Assembly (NCBI GenBank): GCA_934636245.1
Contig: CAKUAI010000008.1
Span: forward strand, 107,482 to 171,481
DNA: 64,000 nucleotides
From: an uncultured Coriobacteriales bacterium
GTDB lineage: Bacteria; Actinomycetota; Coriobacteriia; Coriobacteriales; UMGS124
Direction: 5' to 3'
Shown here: piece by piece, positions 8,120 to 17,177 of the stretch
How the letters are laid out: the number at the start of each line of letters is the position of its first letter
How positions within the stretch are numbered: position 1 is the stretch's first letter
Position numbers and translations under genes: made by a program
The notes under the pieces: model-generated
The model's database searches: none
Seen by the model: only the letters and a program-made list of their open reading frames with translations
What the model was told of the DNA's origin: nothing

Positions 8120-10075
8120 ATGGCTGACGCGAAGGCAGCGAAGGGCAAGACGAAAAAGAAGAAGCGCAAGAAGGAGTCGCTGCAGCATCGTCTCGTGCGT
8201 ATCCTTGTCGCGCTGGGCATCTTCGCCGTGGTGTTCGCCCTCGACGAGTTGGGCGTGCTTGAGGCCGCGTTCGGCACGCCGGGCAACGTGTACGCGAGCT
8301 TCGTGTTGTTCGCCATCCCCTTCACCATCGCCGGCTACGACGTTGTCGGTAAGGCCATCAACAACATCCGCCATGGCAAGGTGTTCGACGAGAACTTCCT
8401 CATGACCGTGGCCACCTTGGGCGCGTTTGCGATGGTGTTCTTCCCCGACACCGACCCCCACATGGCCGAGGGTGCGGCCGTCATGCTGTTCTACCAGGTA
8501 GGTGAGCTGTTCCAGAGCTATGCGGTGGGCAAGAGCCGCAAGTCCATCGCCGCCATGATGGACATCGCGCCCGACTACGCCAACATCGAGCGCGACGGCG
8601 ACCTCGTGCAGGTAGACCCCGACGAGGTCGAGGTCGGCTCCATCATCGTGGTGAAGCCCGGCGAGCGTATCCCCATCGACGGCGTTGTCACGGAAGGTGC
8701 AAGCCAGCTCGACACCTCCGCCCTCACCGGCGAGAGCGTGCCGCGCCATGTGGAGACGGGCGCCGAGGTCGTCTCGGGCTGCATCAACATGACGGGCCTT
8801 CTGCACGTGCGCACCACCAAGCCTTTCGGCGAGTCCACGGTGAGCCGCATCCTGGAACTTGTGGAAAACGCCAGCGAGAAGAAGGCAAAGACCGAGAACT
8901 TCATCACCCGCTTTGCCCGCTGGTACACCCCGGCCGTCACCGGCGCGGCCTTGTTGCTCGCCGTGCTGCCGCCGCTTCTTGGCATGGGCGCCTGGAGCGA
9001 CTGGATTCTGCGAGGTCTGACGTTCCTCGTGGTGAGCTGCCCGTGCGCCCTTGTCATCTCCGTGCCGCTCAGTTTCTTTGGCGGCATCGGCGGCGCCTCG
9101 CGCATCGGCGTGCTCGTGAAAGGCTCCAACTACCTTGAGGCCCTCTCCGAGGTCGACACCGTCGTCTTCGACAAGACAGGCACCCTCACCAACGGCACGT
9201 TCAACGTCGTAGCCGTGCATGCCGAGACCGACGTGGACCCCGACCTGCTGCTGAGCATGGCCGCCCACGCCGAGGCCTACTCCGACCACCCCATCGCCGT
9301 GTCCATCAAGGCTGCCTACACCGGTGACATCGACCAGAGCAAGATCGCCGAGGTGCGCGAGGAGAGCGGCCACGGCGTGGTCGCCACCATCGAGCAGCAC
9401 GCGGTGCTCGTGGGCAACGACAAGCTCATGGTCAGCCATGGCGTGAACTACCATGCCTGCGAGCTTACCGGCACCATCCTGCACGTCTCGCTCGACGGCC
9501 ACTACATTGGCCACATCGTGATTGCCGACGTCGTGAAGCCCGACTCCGCCCAGGCCATCGCCGACCTGCACGCCGTGGGCGTGAAGAAGACGGTCATGCT
9601 CACCGGCGACCGCACCGAGGTGGCTGCGGCCGTGGCCGAGAAGCTGGGACTGGACGAGTACAAAGCGCAGCTCTTGCCCGCCGACAAGGTCGAGCAGGTA
9701 GAGAGGCTGCTCGCAGCCGAGGGCGACAAGCGCAAGCTTGCCTTCGTGGGCGACGGCATCAACGATGCCCCCGTGCTCACCCGCGCCGACGTGGGCATCG
9801 CCATGGGCGCCATGGGCTCCGACGCCGCCATCGAGGCCGCCGACGTGGTGCTCATGGACGACAAGCCCTCCAACATCGCCCGCGCCATTCGCCTGGCCAA
9901 GAAGACGATGGGCATCGTGTGGCAGAACATCGTGTTCGCCTTGGCAGTGAAGTTCATCATCCTCGTGCTGGCAGCGCTCGGCATCGCCAACATGTGGCTT
10001 GCCGTGTTTGGCGATGTGGGCGTGGCCATCATCGCGATTCTCAATGCAATGCGAGCAATGAAGGCACCGAAGTAG
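8120..10075 (+). CDS. P1B-type heavy-metal-transporting ATPase, Zn/Cd/Pb type
   Basis: A 651-residue ion pump. Landmarks in order are a Lys-rich N-terminal tail, membrane helices, the LTGES actuator motif, the transmembrane SCPCALVIS metal site, the phosphorylated DKTGTLTNG, SDHPIAVS, the GDGINDAPVL hinge and a last helix with FGDVG. CPC plus an Asp-Gly in the final helix fits the Zn/Cd/Pb group rather than Cu pumps. It has no N-terminal HMA domain; a separate HMA protein is encoded upstream. ATG 8120 is preferred over ATG 8090 because a GAGAG ribosome site precedes it. The 87-bp three-box element lies 66 bases upstream of the start. It should export toxic metal across the inner membrane. Confidence 0.93.
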   Translation: MADAKAAKGKTKKKKRKKESLQHRLVRILVALGIFAVVFALDELGVLEAAFGTPGNVYASFVLFAIPFTIAGYDVVGKAINNIRHGKVFDENFLMTVATLGAFAMVFFPDTDPHMAEGAAVMLFYQVGELFQSYAVGKSRKSIAAMMDIAPDYANIERDGDLVQVDPDEVEVGSIIVVKPGERIPIDGVVTEGASQLDTSALTGESVPRHVETGAEVVSGCINMTGLLHVRTTKPFGESTVSRILELVENASEKKAKTENFITRFARWYTPAVTGAALLLAVLPPLLGMGAWSDWILRGLTFLVVSCPCALVISVPLSFFGGIGGASRIGVLVKGSNYLEALSEVDTVVFDKTGTLTNGTFNVVAVHAETDVDPDLLLSMAAHAEAYSDHPIAVSIKAAYTGDIDQSKIAEVREESGHGVVATIEQHAVLVGNDKLMVSHGVNYHACELTGTILHVSLDGHYIGHIVIADVVKPDSAQAIADLHAVGVKKTVMLTGDRTEVAAAVAEKLGLDEYKAQLLPADKVEQVERLLAAEGDKRKLAFVGDGINDAPVLTRADVGIAMGAMGSDAAIEAADVVLMDDKPSNIARAIRLAKKTMGIVWQNIVFALAVKFIILVLAALGIANMWLAVFGDVGVAIIAILNAMRAMKAPK

Positions 10076-10090
10076 AGTTCTTCCCGGACG

Positions 10091-10171
10091 CCTTGAGACG
10101 GATTCCCACGCTGCAGTCCTCGCCGCACAGACCGCGGCTGCGGATTTGCAGCTTAGGGAACCGCCTCAAGG
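10091..10171. repeat. Family I nested palindrome, copy 2
   Basis: Outer arms CCTTGAGACGG (10091-10101) and CCGCCTCAAGG (10161-10171) enclose the core GCAGTCCTCGCCGCA... GCGGCTGCGGATTTGCAGC. It begins 15 bases after the ATPase stop. The flank and core are nearly identical to copy 3 at 12382-12462. Confidence 0.82.
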
Positions 10172-10480
10172 CTGCGCACTCTGCTCCAGGGGAATGCCGT
10201 TTAGGACCTAAAACCATCTGGTGGTTGCGGGACTGCAGCTTAGGAGACCGCCCCCGAGCTGTGCGCTCTGCTCCAAGGGTGTCGTTTAAGGGCTTAAAAC
10301 CCTTTGGGTTGCGAGCCGCCGTTTATGCGGAAATGCCTAATCTACTCCACGGGCAATACTGCGGCTTAAACCATCTGGTAGCTGGGGGCTGCAACTCGGG
10401 AGACCATCTCTGAGCTGCGCACTCTGCTCCAGGGGGTGGCCGTTTAGGGGCTTAAAACCATCTAGCGGTTGCGAGTCGAC
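10172..10480. repeat. Degenerate tandem repeats upstream of the cell-wall protein gene
   Basis: Several imperfect units of about 85-100 bases follow copy 2. Recurring words are GCACTCTGCTCCAGGGG, TGTCGTTTA, GGGCTTAAAACC, ACCATCTGG and GCAGCTTAGGAGACCGCC. The same unit recurs after the cell-wall gene at 12463-12720, so that gene is bracketed by related arrays. No coding potential is evident. Confidence 0.7.
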
Positions 10481-10558
10481 GATCGGTGTGGGGTGGCGGT
10501 GGGGTGGGGGTTGCGGGTATGATGCTCTGCGCATACGTCGACTGCGAGGAGGAGCCAC

Positions 10559-12355
10559 GTGACCCGTCAAACACACTGGAAGAGGCAGCATAGGCGCAAC
10601 GTTGTTTTGGCATCGCTCGCGCTGGGCGCACTGATCAGCGCAGCACCTGCGTTTGCGCTGGCAGATGAGCAGGTTAATGCAGAGTTCCCTGTCATCGACT
10701 GTTTTGAGTACCAGATGGACGGCTATGATGCCGCTCCCCTCCCCGGCTTTGGCGAGATGCAGACAGTGATTGACGGCGAGGCCAATGCGCCCTCGAGTGG
10801 GGACGATGTCCCGGGCAGCACCGACAGCACGCATAACGGCCCTGCAGACAGCGCGGACGGCAATAACACTGGGCAAGACGGCGCTTCGAGCGGCTCGAAT
10901 GCAGGTGTCAACAATGCCGGGCAAATCGAAGCTTCGGGCGGCGCAGGCGCGAACAACAGCGACGCCGAGCAAAACACCATTTCTGGCAGCTCAAACGCAA
11001 AGCAAGACAGCGCTTCGAGCGGCCCGAGTGCAGGCCAAGGCGATGCTTCGGGCGCGGGTTCGAGCAGCAGCACCACTCAAGGCGCAGACCAGGGCAACGG
11101 CGCTCAGGGCGATACCGCGAACGGTGCGGGCGAAAACCAGGGCGGCGTCTCGGGCAGCGATGGCACCGATCAGGACGGCGTTACGGGCAGTGCGGGCGCG
11201 GGCCAGGATGGCAATCCTGACGGCACTGACAGCAAGGCCGATGGGCAGGAAAACACCGGCGGCTCGACTGACGGGTCGATGAGTGACACCGATAAGCCTG
11301 GTACGGGAACCGATGCCTCCCAGGGAGGGGCGACCGACAAGGGCGACGGTTCCCAGCCGGAGACCCCCGAACCTGATAAGCCTGGCGCCGGAACCGATAC
11401 CTCCCAGGGAGGGACGACCGATAAGGGCGACGGCTCGCAGCCTGAGACTCCCTCGCCCGACAAACCTGACTCGGACTCCTCGACCCAAGAGCCGGCCGTA
11501 CTTACCGGCTGGCAGAACATTGGCGGCTATCGCTATTACTACGACAACGACGGCAAACCCCTCACCGGCTTGCAGACCATCGAAGACAAGACATACCTGT
11601 TCAACGAAAAAGGCCAGCTCGGATATGGTTTCCTGTACCTGGGCAACAACGTCGTCTCGTACTTTGACCCCATCACCGGCAGCCAGCTCACAGGCAAGCA
11701 GTTCATCCATGGCTCCTGGCGCAACATCGACGAGCAGACGGGTCTCAACTGCGGCCTCACCGAAGTCTCAGAATCCGGCAAGACCAACACGTATTACTAC
11801 GACAACTACGACGGCGGCCTGCACACCGGTCAGCAGTACGTCAACAACTCGTGGCATTTCTTCGACGAGGACACGGGGCGCATGTACACCCGCGACGAGG
11901 AAGTGCGGCGCATCGTGCAGTTTACCCTAGCCGAGCTGGGCGGCAGCGAGTCAACGGCATTCGGCTACCTCGAAGAGGTGAAGGCCGACGGCGGCACGTA
12001 CTGTGGGTACGGCCCCTGCATGGCCACGGTGCGCCACATCTTCAAGGCCGCCGGCATGAGTGGGTTCCTTGCCGACGGCTTCGTCGACAGCTGGCCGCAC
12101 AAGTATCTCGACCTCATGATTGAAAAGGGCCAGCACACCATGACGCCCCGCGTTGGCATGGTCGCCTTCTTCCTGTGGGAGAACTCCTTCGCCAACCAGA
12201 TCGGCGTTTCCGCCGACCATGCCGAGATTATCGTTGAGGTGGGCGACGGCTGGTACAAGACCGTGGGCGCCATCGCAGGCGGCATCAAAGAAAGCATCTA
12301 CCACACCGCCGGCGACTACAACATCGGCTTCGGCGTACCTGCCTTTTATCGGTAG
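10559..12355 (+). CDS. Secreted cell-wall-binding protein with C-terminal CHAP/NlpC-like amidase domain
   Basis: A 598-residue exported protein with a GTG start after GAGGAGG. Residues 1-35 form a Sec signal peptide ending near AFALADE. A long Ser/Gly/Asp/Gln-rich linker (about 60-310) includes near-repeats of DKPGTGTDASQGG. Choline/glucan-binding-type repeats follow (about 315-450; for example WQNIGGYRYYYDNDGKPLTG). The C-terminal 150 residues look like a cysteine peptidase or amidase: GYGPCMATVRHIF supplies a candidate Cys nucleophile and SADHAEIIVEV a candidate His. It probably cleaves peptidoglycan while anchored to wall polymers. Substrate linkage is not readable. It is flanked on both sides by Family I palindromes and tandem arrays. 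Confidence 0.82.
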   Translation: MTRQTHWKRQHRRNVVLASLALGALISAAPAFALADEQVNAEFPVIDCFEYQMDGYDAAPLPGFGEMQTVIDGEANAPSSGDDVPGSTDSTHNGPADSADGNNTGQDGASSGSNAGVNNAGQIEASGGAGANNSDAEQNTISGSSNAKQDSASSGPSAGQGDASGAGSSSSTTQGADQGNGAQGDTANGAGENQGGVSGSDGTDQDGVTGSAGAGQDGNPDGTDSKADGQENTGGSTDGSMSDTDKPGTGTDASQGGATDKGDGSQPETPEPDKPGAGTDTSQGGTTDKGDGSQPETPSPDKPDSDSSTQEPAVLTGWQNIGGYRYYYDNDGKPLTGLQTIEDKTYLFNEKGQLGYGFLYLGNNVVSYFDPITGSQLTGKQFIHGSWRNIDEQTGLNCGLTEVSESGKTNTYYYDNYDGGLHTGQQYVNNSWHFFDEDTGRMYTRDEEVRRIVQFTLAELGGSESTAFGYLEEVKADGGTYCGYGPCMATVRHIFKAAGMSGFLADGFVDSWPHKYLDLMIEKGQHTMTPRVGMVAFFLWENSFANQIGVSADHAEIIVEVGDGWYKTVGAIAGGIKESIYHTAGDYNIGFGVPAFYR

Positions 12356-12381
12356 ACACGGGGCTGAGTTCTTCCCGAACG

Positions 12382-12462
12382 CCTTGAGGCGGATTCCCAC
12401 GCTGCAGTCCTCGCCGCATAAAACGCGGCTGCGGATTTGCAGCTTAGGGAACCGCCTCAAGG
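12382..12462. repeat. Family I nested palindrome, copy 3
   Basis: Perfect 11-bp arms CCTTGAGGCGG and CCGCCTCAAGG enclose the Family I core. It starts 27 bases after the cell-wall gene stop. Compared with copy 2, the A at 10098 in the left arm is here G (12389), which restores a perfect stem. Confidence 0.82.
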
Positions 12463-12732
12463 CTACGCACTCTGCCCCAAGGTGTCGTTAAGGAGCTCAA
12501 AACCATCTAGCGGCTGCGGATTCGCGGTAAGAAACCGCCCCGAGCTGTGCGTGCCCTGCTCCAGCGGTGTCGTAGGAACTTAAGAACATTTGAACAGCTT
12601 ATGCATCGTTCTTGAACGATATTTTGGACGGCAAAACCACCTGGCAACTGCAGGTTCACGGCTTGGGGATTGCTCCTGAGCTGCGCACTCTGCCCCAGGG
12701 GTGTCGTTGGGGACTTAAAACCCGCACTACAA
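12463..12732. repeat. Degenerate tandem repeats downstream of the cell-wall protein gene
   Basis: Three or so imperfect units carry the words GCACTCTGCCCCA, GTGTCGTT, CAAAACCATCTAGCGGCTGC and GAAACCGCCCCGAGCTGTGC, matching the array at 10172-10480. A 12-base palindromic hairpin (CGTTCTTGAACG) lies near 12608. No gene is seen. Confidence 0.65.
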
Positions 12733-12772
12733 CGAGGGCCGCCCTTCTCCCATGGGAAAAGGACGGCCCTCG
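12733..12772. terminator. Bidirectional terminator-like hairpin
   Basis: CGAGGGCCGCCCTTCTCC pairs with GGAAAAGGACGGCCCTCG. It lies beyond the Family I copy that follows the minus-strand flavoprotein gene and resembles the hairpin at 19023-19070. Confidence 0.7.
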
Positions 12773-12807
12773 ATTCTTGTAAACCTGGTTTTAAAGCTCA
12801 AAACCGC

Positions 12808-12930
12808 ACACGGCTGAGATTACGTCAGTCCCCGGTGCTCCCTAAGCCGCGAATCCGCAGCCGCGGTTTGTGCGGCGAGGACCAGCGGCGTGGGAGCATT
12901 CGGGGACGGCCGGGACGAACCTAAGCCTGT
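12808..12930. repeat. 123-bp near-identical block including Family I copy 4
   Basis: This block aligns without gaps to 19101-19223 with one mismatch (T12900 against C19193). It contains a Family I palindrome (outer arms at 12828-12842 and 12892-12907) and runs into the last ten bases of the adjacent minus-strand gene, so it supplies the final Gln-Ala codons and the TAG stop. Confidence 0.9.
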
Positions 12931-15023
12931 GCGCCTGCCTGTGCGAGCGCCTCGGTGACGGCCGTGAAGATGGCCTTGGAGGTCACGCTGGCGCCGGAGA
13001 CGGCCTCGACGCCGTCAACGCCGTTGGCCTCGACAATCTTGGCGGGGAGCTGCTCGATGGCCTTGGAACCGATGCCCGCGGTCTCGGCGTTCTCGCCGAC
13101 CTCGACGTTCGTGATCTTGCCGCCCTCGACGGTCACCGTGACGTCGAACGCGCCGCCGATGCCCTTGCCGGTGCCCGTGTAGGTGCCGTCGGCAAGCTCG
13201 CCGGTGCCGGCTGCGGCGGGAGCCTCCTGCGCGGGAGCTTCCTCAACAACCTCGGCCTTCTCGGCAGGAACGGCCTCAGCCACGAGGTCGCTCGTGCCAG
13301 CGATAATCTGGCCGAGCAGGTAACCCCAGGTCAGAGCACGGCCGTTGGAGTTGCCGGCCATGTTGATGGGATAGTCAACGGCGTACAGGTCGCCCGAAGC
13401 GTTGCCAGTGGCATAGAGGCCCTCGATGGGCTTGCGGTTGGTGTCGAGCACCTGCATGCGACGGTTGATGTCAAGGCCGCCGACGATGGCGAGCAGGGCC
13501 ACGCCAACCTTGCAGGCGTAGAACGGAGGCTCGGTGACGGGGAACAGGAAGTCGGCCTGCTTGTGGAAGTCCTCGTCGACGCCGCCCTCAACCAGCGTGT
13601 TGTAGCGCTCGACGGAGGCCTTCATGGCGTCGGCGTCGATGCCGATGAGCTCGGCGAGCTCCTCGAGGGTGTCGGCCTTGTAGGCGCTGTCGTTGTCAGC
13701 CTGGATGGCTGCGTCAACGATAGCAGTGACGTCCTCGGGCTTGAAGGGGTCGCCGACCTCGCCGCCCATGGAGTCCCAGAACATGCCGCCGCCCACGCCG
13801 TTCTCGAGCGTCTTGACGTTCTGCTCGCCATAGTTGGCGTCCATGATGGCCCATGCGATGTGGTTGGTCTGACGCATGACGTTCATCGACTTGCCCTGGA
13901 CCCAGGTGCCCTCGTTGCAGAAGCGCTCGCCCTCAAGGTTGAGGAACATGAACGCGCCGTGGAACATGCAGCCAGCCTGGGGATGGAGCATGAGCGGGAA
14001 GGGACCGTCCTGCATGCCGGCGCCGACCCACAGGCCCATCTTGTGGCCGTCGCCGGTGGAGTAGCCAGCAGGGCCGTTCTGGTTCTCGAGGCAACCGTGG
14101 ACGATGGGCTCGCAGTAGTAGTCCACCATTTCCTCGTCCATGTCGATGCCGCCGGTAGCAAGCACGACTGCCTTGGTGCCCTCATAGTACACGTTGTTGC
14201 CGTCGGCGTCGGTGGCGATGACGCCGGTGATGCGGCCGGACTCGTCCTTCACGAGCTGCTGGGCGCAGGTGTAGAAATCATAGGTCGCGCACACGCCGTT
14301 GTGCTTGTCGGCGTCCTGGGAGTCGACGTACAGCACGGCGGTAGGCAGGAAGTAGCCCGTCTCCTCGGGGAAGGTCACCGAGTCGTCCACCTTGTGGAAC
14401 TGGTGGTACGAGAAGCTCTCGGGGATGATGGCGTTGGGAGCATAGGCGCGGAACGAGTCAGGCTCGACACCGTACTCTGCGGCCTTGTCGATAAACCAGT
14501 CGCCGGCCTCGCCGGACTTGTTGAACCACAGGGAGACGAGGGACTCCTTGACGCGGCTGGCGCAGGTGCGGATCCAGCGGTGCTGGGCCTCCTCGATGTT
14601 GACCGTGAGGTCCTGGCCGATCTTCTCGCCATAGGCCTTGGTGAACTTGGTGTTGCACAGACCCATGCCGCCGCCACGGCCCTGAACGGTGCCGAGCTTC
14701 TCGATGACGATGACATTGAGGCCGTTGTCGACGCAGGAGCTGGCGGCAGCGCAGCCGGAGTTGCCAGCACCGATGACGATGACGTCGGCGGTCTTGGTGG
14801 AAGCGCAGCTAGCAGGGTCGATGGGCTCGGGAGCGGTCATGAAGGAAGGCACGGCCTTCTCATAGGCAGGGCCCGCAGCGTTGACGCCGCCAGCCTCGGT
14901 GGGGGCAGCATACTTCATGTCCTCATCGGAGCCCGTGCCACCAGCAAACGCAGTGGCAGCAGAACCAGCAGCCAGAGCGGCAACGCCGGCACCAGCAAGG
15001 AAAGAACGACGAGAGAGGGTCAT
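12921..15023 (-). CDS. Tat-exported FAD-dependent oxidoreductase with C-terminal FMN-binding domain
   Basis: A 700-residue flavoprotein of the fumarate-reductase-like family. The start at 15023 is chosen over an upstream in-frame ATG because AAAGGA precedes it and the Tat signal LSRRSFLAGAG begins at once. Next come the FAD Rossmann motif VIVIGAGNSGCAAASSCVD and an FAD_binding_2 core. An FMN_bind domain (about residues 605-700) ends with the flavinylation-type motif SGASVTS, whose Thr would carry covalent FMN. Such enzymes sit outside the membrane and use small organic electron acceptors; the substrate cannot be read. No heme motif is present, so electrons probably arrive through FMN. An ApbE flavin transferase is needed but not in the window. 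Confidence 0.9.
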   Translation of the reverse strand: MTLSRRSFLAGAGVAALAAGSAATAFAGGTGSDEDMKYAAPTEAGGVNAAGPAYEKAVPSFMTAPEPIDPASCASTKTADVIVIGAGNSGCAAASSCVDNGLNVIVIEKLGTVQGRGGGMGLCNTKFTKAYGEKIGQDLTVNIEEAQHRWIRTCASRVKESLVSLWFNKSGEAGDWFIDKAAEYGVEPDSFRAYAPNAIIPESFSYHQFHKVDDSVTFPEETGYFLPTAVLYVDSQDADKHNGVCATYDFYTCAQQLVKDESGRITGVIATDADGNNVYYEGTKAVVLATGGIDMDEEMVDYYCEPIVHGCLENQNGPAGYSTGDGHKMGLWVGAGMQDGPFPLMLHPQAGCMFHGAFMFLNLEGERFCNEGTWVQGKSMNVMRQTNHIAWAIMDANYGEQNVKTLENGVGGGMFWDSMGGEVGDPFKPEDVTAIVDAAIQADNDSAYKADTLEELAELIGIDADAMKASVERYNTLVEGGVDEDFHKQADFLFPVTEPPFYACKVGVALLAIVGGLDINRRMQVLDTNRKPIEGLYATGNASGDLYAVDYPINMAGNSNGRALTWGYLLGQIIAGTSDLVAEAVPAEKAEVVEEAPAQEAPAAAGTGELADGTYTGTGKGIGGAFDVTVTVEGGKITNVEVGENAETAGIGSKAIEQLPAKIVEANGVDGVEAVSGASVTSKAIFTAVTEALAQAGAQA

Positions 15024-15049
15024 TTTGAATCCTTTCATCTTATTAGCTC

Positions 15050-15138
15050 GCCGGGGGCCATCTGCGGCGTTGCGCTCGGGCTCATGTACGTCCAGTACAC
15101 CTCACCCTCGTGCGCCTTGCAGCCGGTTGGCCCTCGGC
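15050..15138. repeat. Family II nested palindrome, copy 2
   Basis: The core ATGTACGTCCAGTACAC is flanked by arms GCCGGGGGCCA and GGCCCTCGGC. The 28-base word starting GCTCGCCGGGGGCC at 15046 repeats exactly 109 bases later in copy 3. It lies just upstream of the flavoprotein start at 15023. Confidence 0.8.
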
Positions 15139-15158
15139 ACATCACATCACTCGGGCTC

Positions 15159-15246
15159 GCCGGGGGCCATCTGCGGCGTTGCATGGAGGCTCATGTACGT
15201 CCAGTACACCTCGCCCCCATGCGCCTTGCAGCTGGCCCCCGGTCGG
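15159..15246. repeat. Family II nested palindrome, copy 3
   Basis: The outer arms CGGGGGCCA.CTGC are complementary, with inner arms GCATGGAGGC and GCCCCCATGC around ATGTACGTCCAGTACAC. It is in tandem with copy 2 at a 109-base period. Confidence 0.82.
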
Positions 15247-15325
15247 TCCCAAGGTTTTAAAAGCAATAACCGACTGTCTTCGCAGGGGTTGAGGACCCCG
15301 GGTGCTACCAGCCGGAACAACGCCA

Positions 15326-15406
15326 GCCTGAGGGTTTCCCTAAGCTGCGAATCCGCAGCCGCGCTTTTTTGCGGCGAGGACCAGCAGCGTGGGAAATCCC
15401 TCAGGC
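15326..15406. repeat. Family I nested palindrome, copy 5
   Basis: Outer arms GCCTGAGGG (15326-15334) and CCCTCAGGC (15398-15406), extended by TTTCCC/GGGAAA, enclose the Family I core. It begins about 30 bases after the stop of the minus-strand gene ending at 15435. Confidence 0.82.
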
Positions 15407-15434
15407 GAGCGAGCAGAACAAATCTTTCAGCTAC

Positions 15435-17177
15435 TTACAGCTGTGCAAGGTCCTTACCCAAGAGATAGGACAGCGTGCCGCACACGGCGCCGAGGTTCTG
15501 GCCGGGCATCACGAAGTTGTAGGTGTTGGCGTAGAAGTCGCCGGTCATGATGCCGGTGTTGTACAGGCCCTCGATGGGCTCGTCGTTCTCATCGCACACC
15601 TGCATCTTCTCGTTGGTGCGCAGGCCGCCGCACACGGTGAGGAAGGTGGCGCCCACGGACTTGGTGGCGTAGAACGGGCCGGTCTCGATGGGGAACAGGT
15701 ACTCGGGGTTCACATGGAACTCCTCGTCGAGGCCGTTCTTGGCATACTCGTTGTAGCGCTTGATTGACTCGAGGGCGTTGTCGGCGTCGATGCCGTCAGC
15801 GGCCATCTTCTCGACGAGCTCCTCGATGGTGTCGGCCTTGTAGTAGGCCGTGGAGGAACCGATGCCCTCGACGACGCCAGCCTCGGCATTCTTGTCCCAA
15901 CCAGCGATGATCTCCTCGGGGGTCGAGGGCTGGATGCCGTTCTCAAGGTCGATGCAGCAGCCGAAGGCCTCCCAGGTGTCCTGCGTGTAGGCATAGTTGG
16001 TGTCCCACACGGCGAAGGCGGTCTGCTGGGGAAGCTGCAGCTTGGAGATGGCGCCGTAGGCGAAGTTGGTAATCTCGTTCTGGTAACGCTCGCCGTGAAT
16101 GTCGAGGTTGATGCCCCAGAAGTTGGAGATGACGCCGTGGGCGGGGCCAGTGGCGCCACCGTTGATCATGGGAGCAACGGGAAAGGTCTTCTGCCAAGCG
16201 GCGCCGATCCACAGGCCCATCTTCTGGCCGTCGCCGGGCATGAGGCCGTCGTAGGCGAGCTCGGTGTCGTAGTCAATCTTGTCCCAGCTGATGGCGTCCT
16301 TGAACCACTTGTAGGCCATGGGGCTGTAGCGAGCCATGAGGTCGCGGTCCTTGGAGAAGTCGCCCGTGGCGAGCACGACGGCCTTGGTGGCCTCGTACTT
16401 GATGTAGTTGCCGTCGGCGTCCTGGGCAACAACGGCGCTCACGCGGCCGGTGTTGTCGTCGTCACGGATGAGGTAGAGGGCGCGGGTGTTGTAGTCGATC
16501 TCGCCGCCGAGGTCCTCGGTGAAGATCCGAGCGTAGGTCTGGGCCTCGATGGGGGCACCCCACAGAGCGCCGAAGGGCTGCTCGTCACTGTAGAAGTTGT
16601 GCGATGCGGGCGGCACGTCGATGACGCCGTCGGGATCGGGGTAGCCGGGCTCCAGGCAGCAGTGCAGGCCCTTGCCCTCCATGAGCTCGATGGTCCAGTT
16701 GATGGACTCAGCGGAGTTGTTGATCCAGCGGGCCCACTTTTTCTTGTCCATGAGGTAGGTGCCGGAGGTCTGCTCGGTCTTCACGATCTTGCGGGCGAGC
16801 TCGGGGTTGTACTCGATACCCTTCTCCACCTGATACTTGGAGCCGATGGCGTGGTTGGAGCCACCGCGGCTCATGGCCTTGGAAGAAGCGGAGAAGAGGA
16901 TGACGTCGGCGCCCTCCTCGGCAGCGGAGACGGCGGTGCACACGCCGGCCATGCCTGCACCCACGACGACGATGTCGTGCGTGACGGTCTTGGAAATCTG
17001 ATCCTCAGGGATGGGGTCGGGAGCGATCTCGAAGCTCCACTTGGCGCCCTCGAGCTTGTCGGCGGTCATGGCCTCCTGCTCGTCGGCCACAGCGACACCG
17101 GCAAGTGCGCCCATGGCGGCGACGCCGGCAGCGGCGGCCCCTGCACCCTCGACAAACTGACGACGGTTGAGTTCCAT
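15435..17177 (-). CDS. Tat-exported FAD-dependent oxidoreductase (fumarate-reductase-like)
   Basis: A 580-residue flavoprotein. The start at 17177 follows AAGGGG and immediately yields the Tat signal ELNRRQFVEGAG; the longer in-frame extension uses a TTG and breaks the signal. The FAD Rossmann motif is DIVVVGAGMAGVCTAVSAAE. It lacks the FMN-binding domain of its downstream neighbour and has no heme sites. It is divergent from a membrane-spanning LuxR regulator (start 17527), a pairing repeated at 25851-28841, which suggests substrate-responsive control. The substrate is unknown. Confidence 0.9.
   Translation of the reverse strand: MELNRRQFVEGAGAAAAGVAAMGALAGVAVADEQEAMTADKLEGAKWSFEIAPDPIPEDQISKTVTHDIVVVGAGMAGVCTAVSAAEEGADVILFSASSKAMSRGGSNHAIGSKYQVEKGIEYNPELARKIVKTEQTSGTYLMDKKKWARWINNSAESINWTIELMEGKGLHCCLEPGYPDPDGVIDVPPASHNFYSDEQPFGALWGAPIEAQTYARIFTEDLGGEIDYNTRALYLIRDDDNTGRVSAVVAQDADGNYIKYEATKAVVLATGDFSKDRDLMARYSPMAYKWFKDAISWDKIDYDTELAYDGLMPGDGQKMGLWIGAAWQKTFPVAPMINGGATGPAHGVISNFWGINLDIHGERYQNEITNFAYGAISKLQLPQQTAFAVWDTNYAYTQDTWEAFGCCIDLENGIQPSTPEEIIAGWDKNAEAGVVEGIGSSTAYYKADTIEELVEKMAADGIDADNALESIKRYNEYAKNGLDEEFHVNPEYLFPIETGPFYATKSVGATFLTVCGGLRTNEKMQVCDENDEPIEGLYNTGIMTGDFYANTYNFVMPGQNLGAVCGTLSYLLGKDLAQL

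Noticed and set aside
10078..12732. Repeat arrays considered as a CRISPR locus
   Set aside because: Units are degenerate, 85-100 bases long and have no short identical repeats separated by unique spacers; no cas gene is present.
12870..15260. A 796-codon plus-strand frame opposite the first flavoprotein
   Set aside because: It begins inside a Family I palindrome and mirrors the flavoprotein gene in a GC-rich frame; no domain is recognisable.
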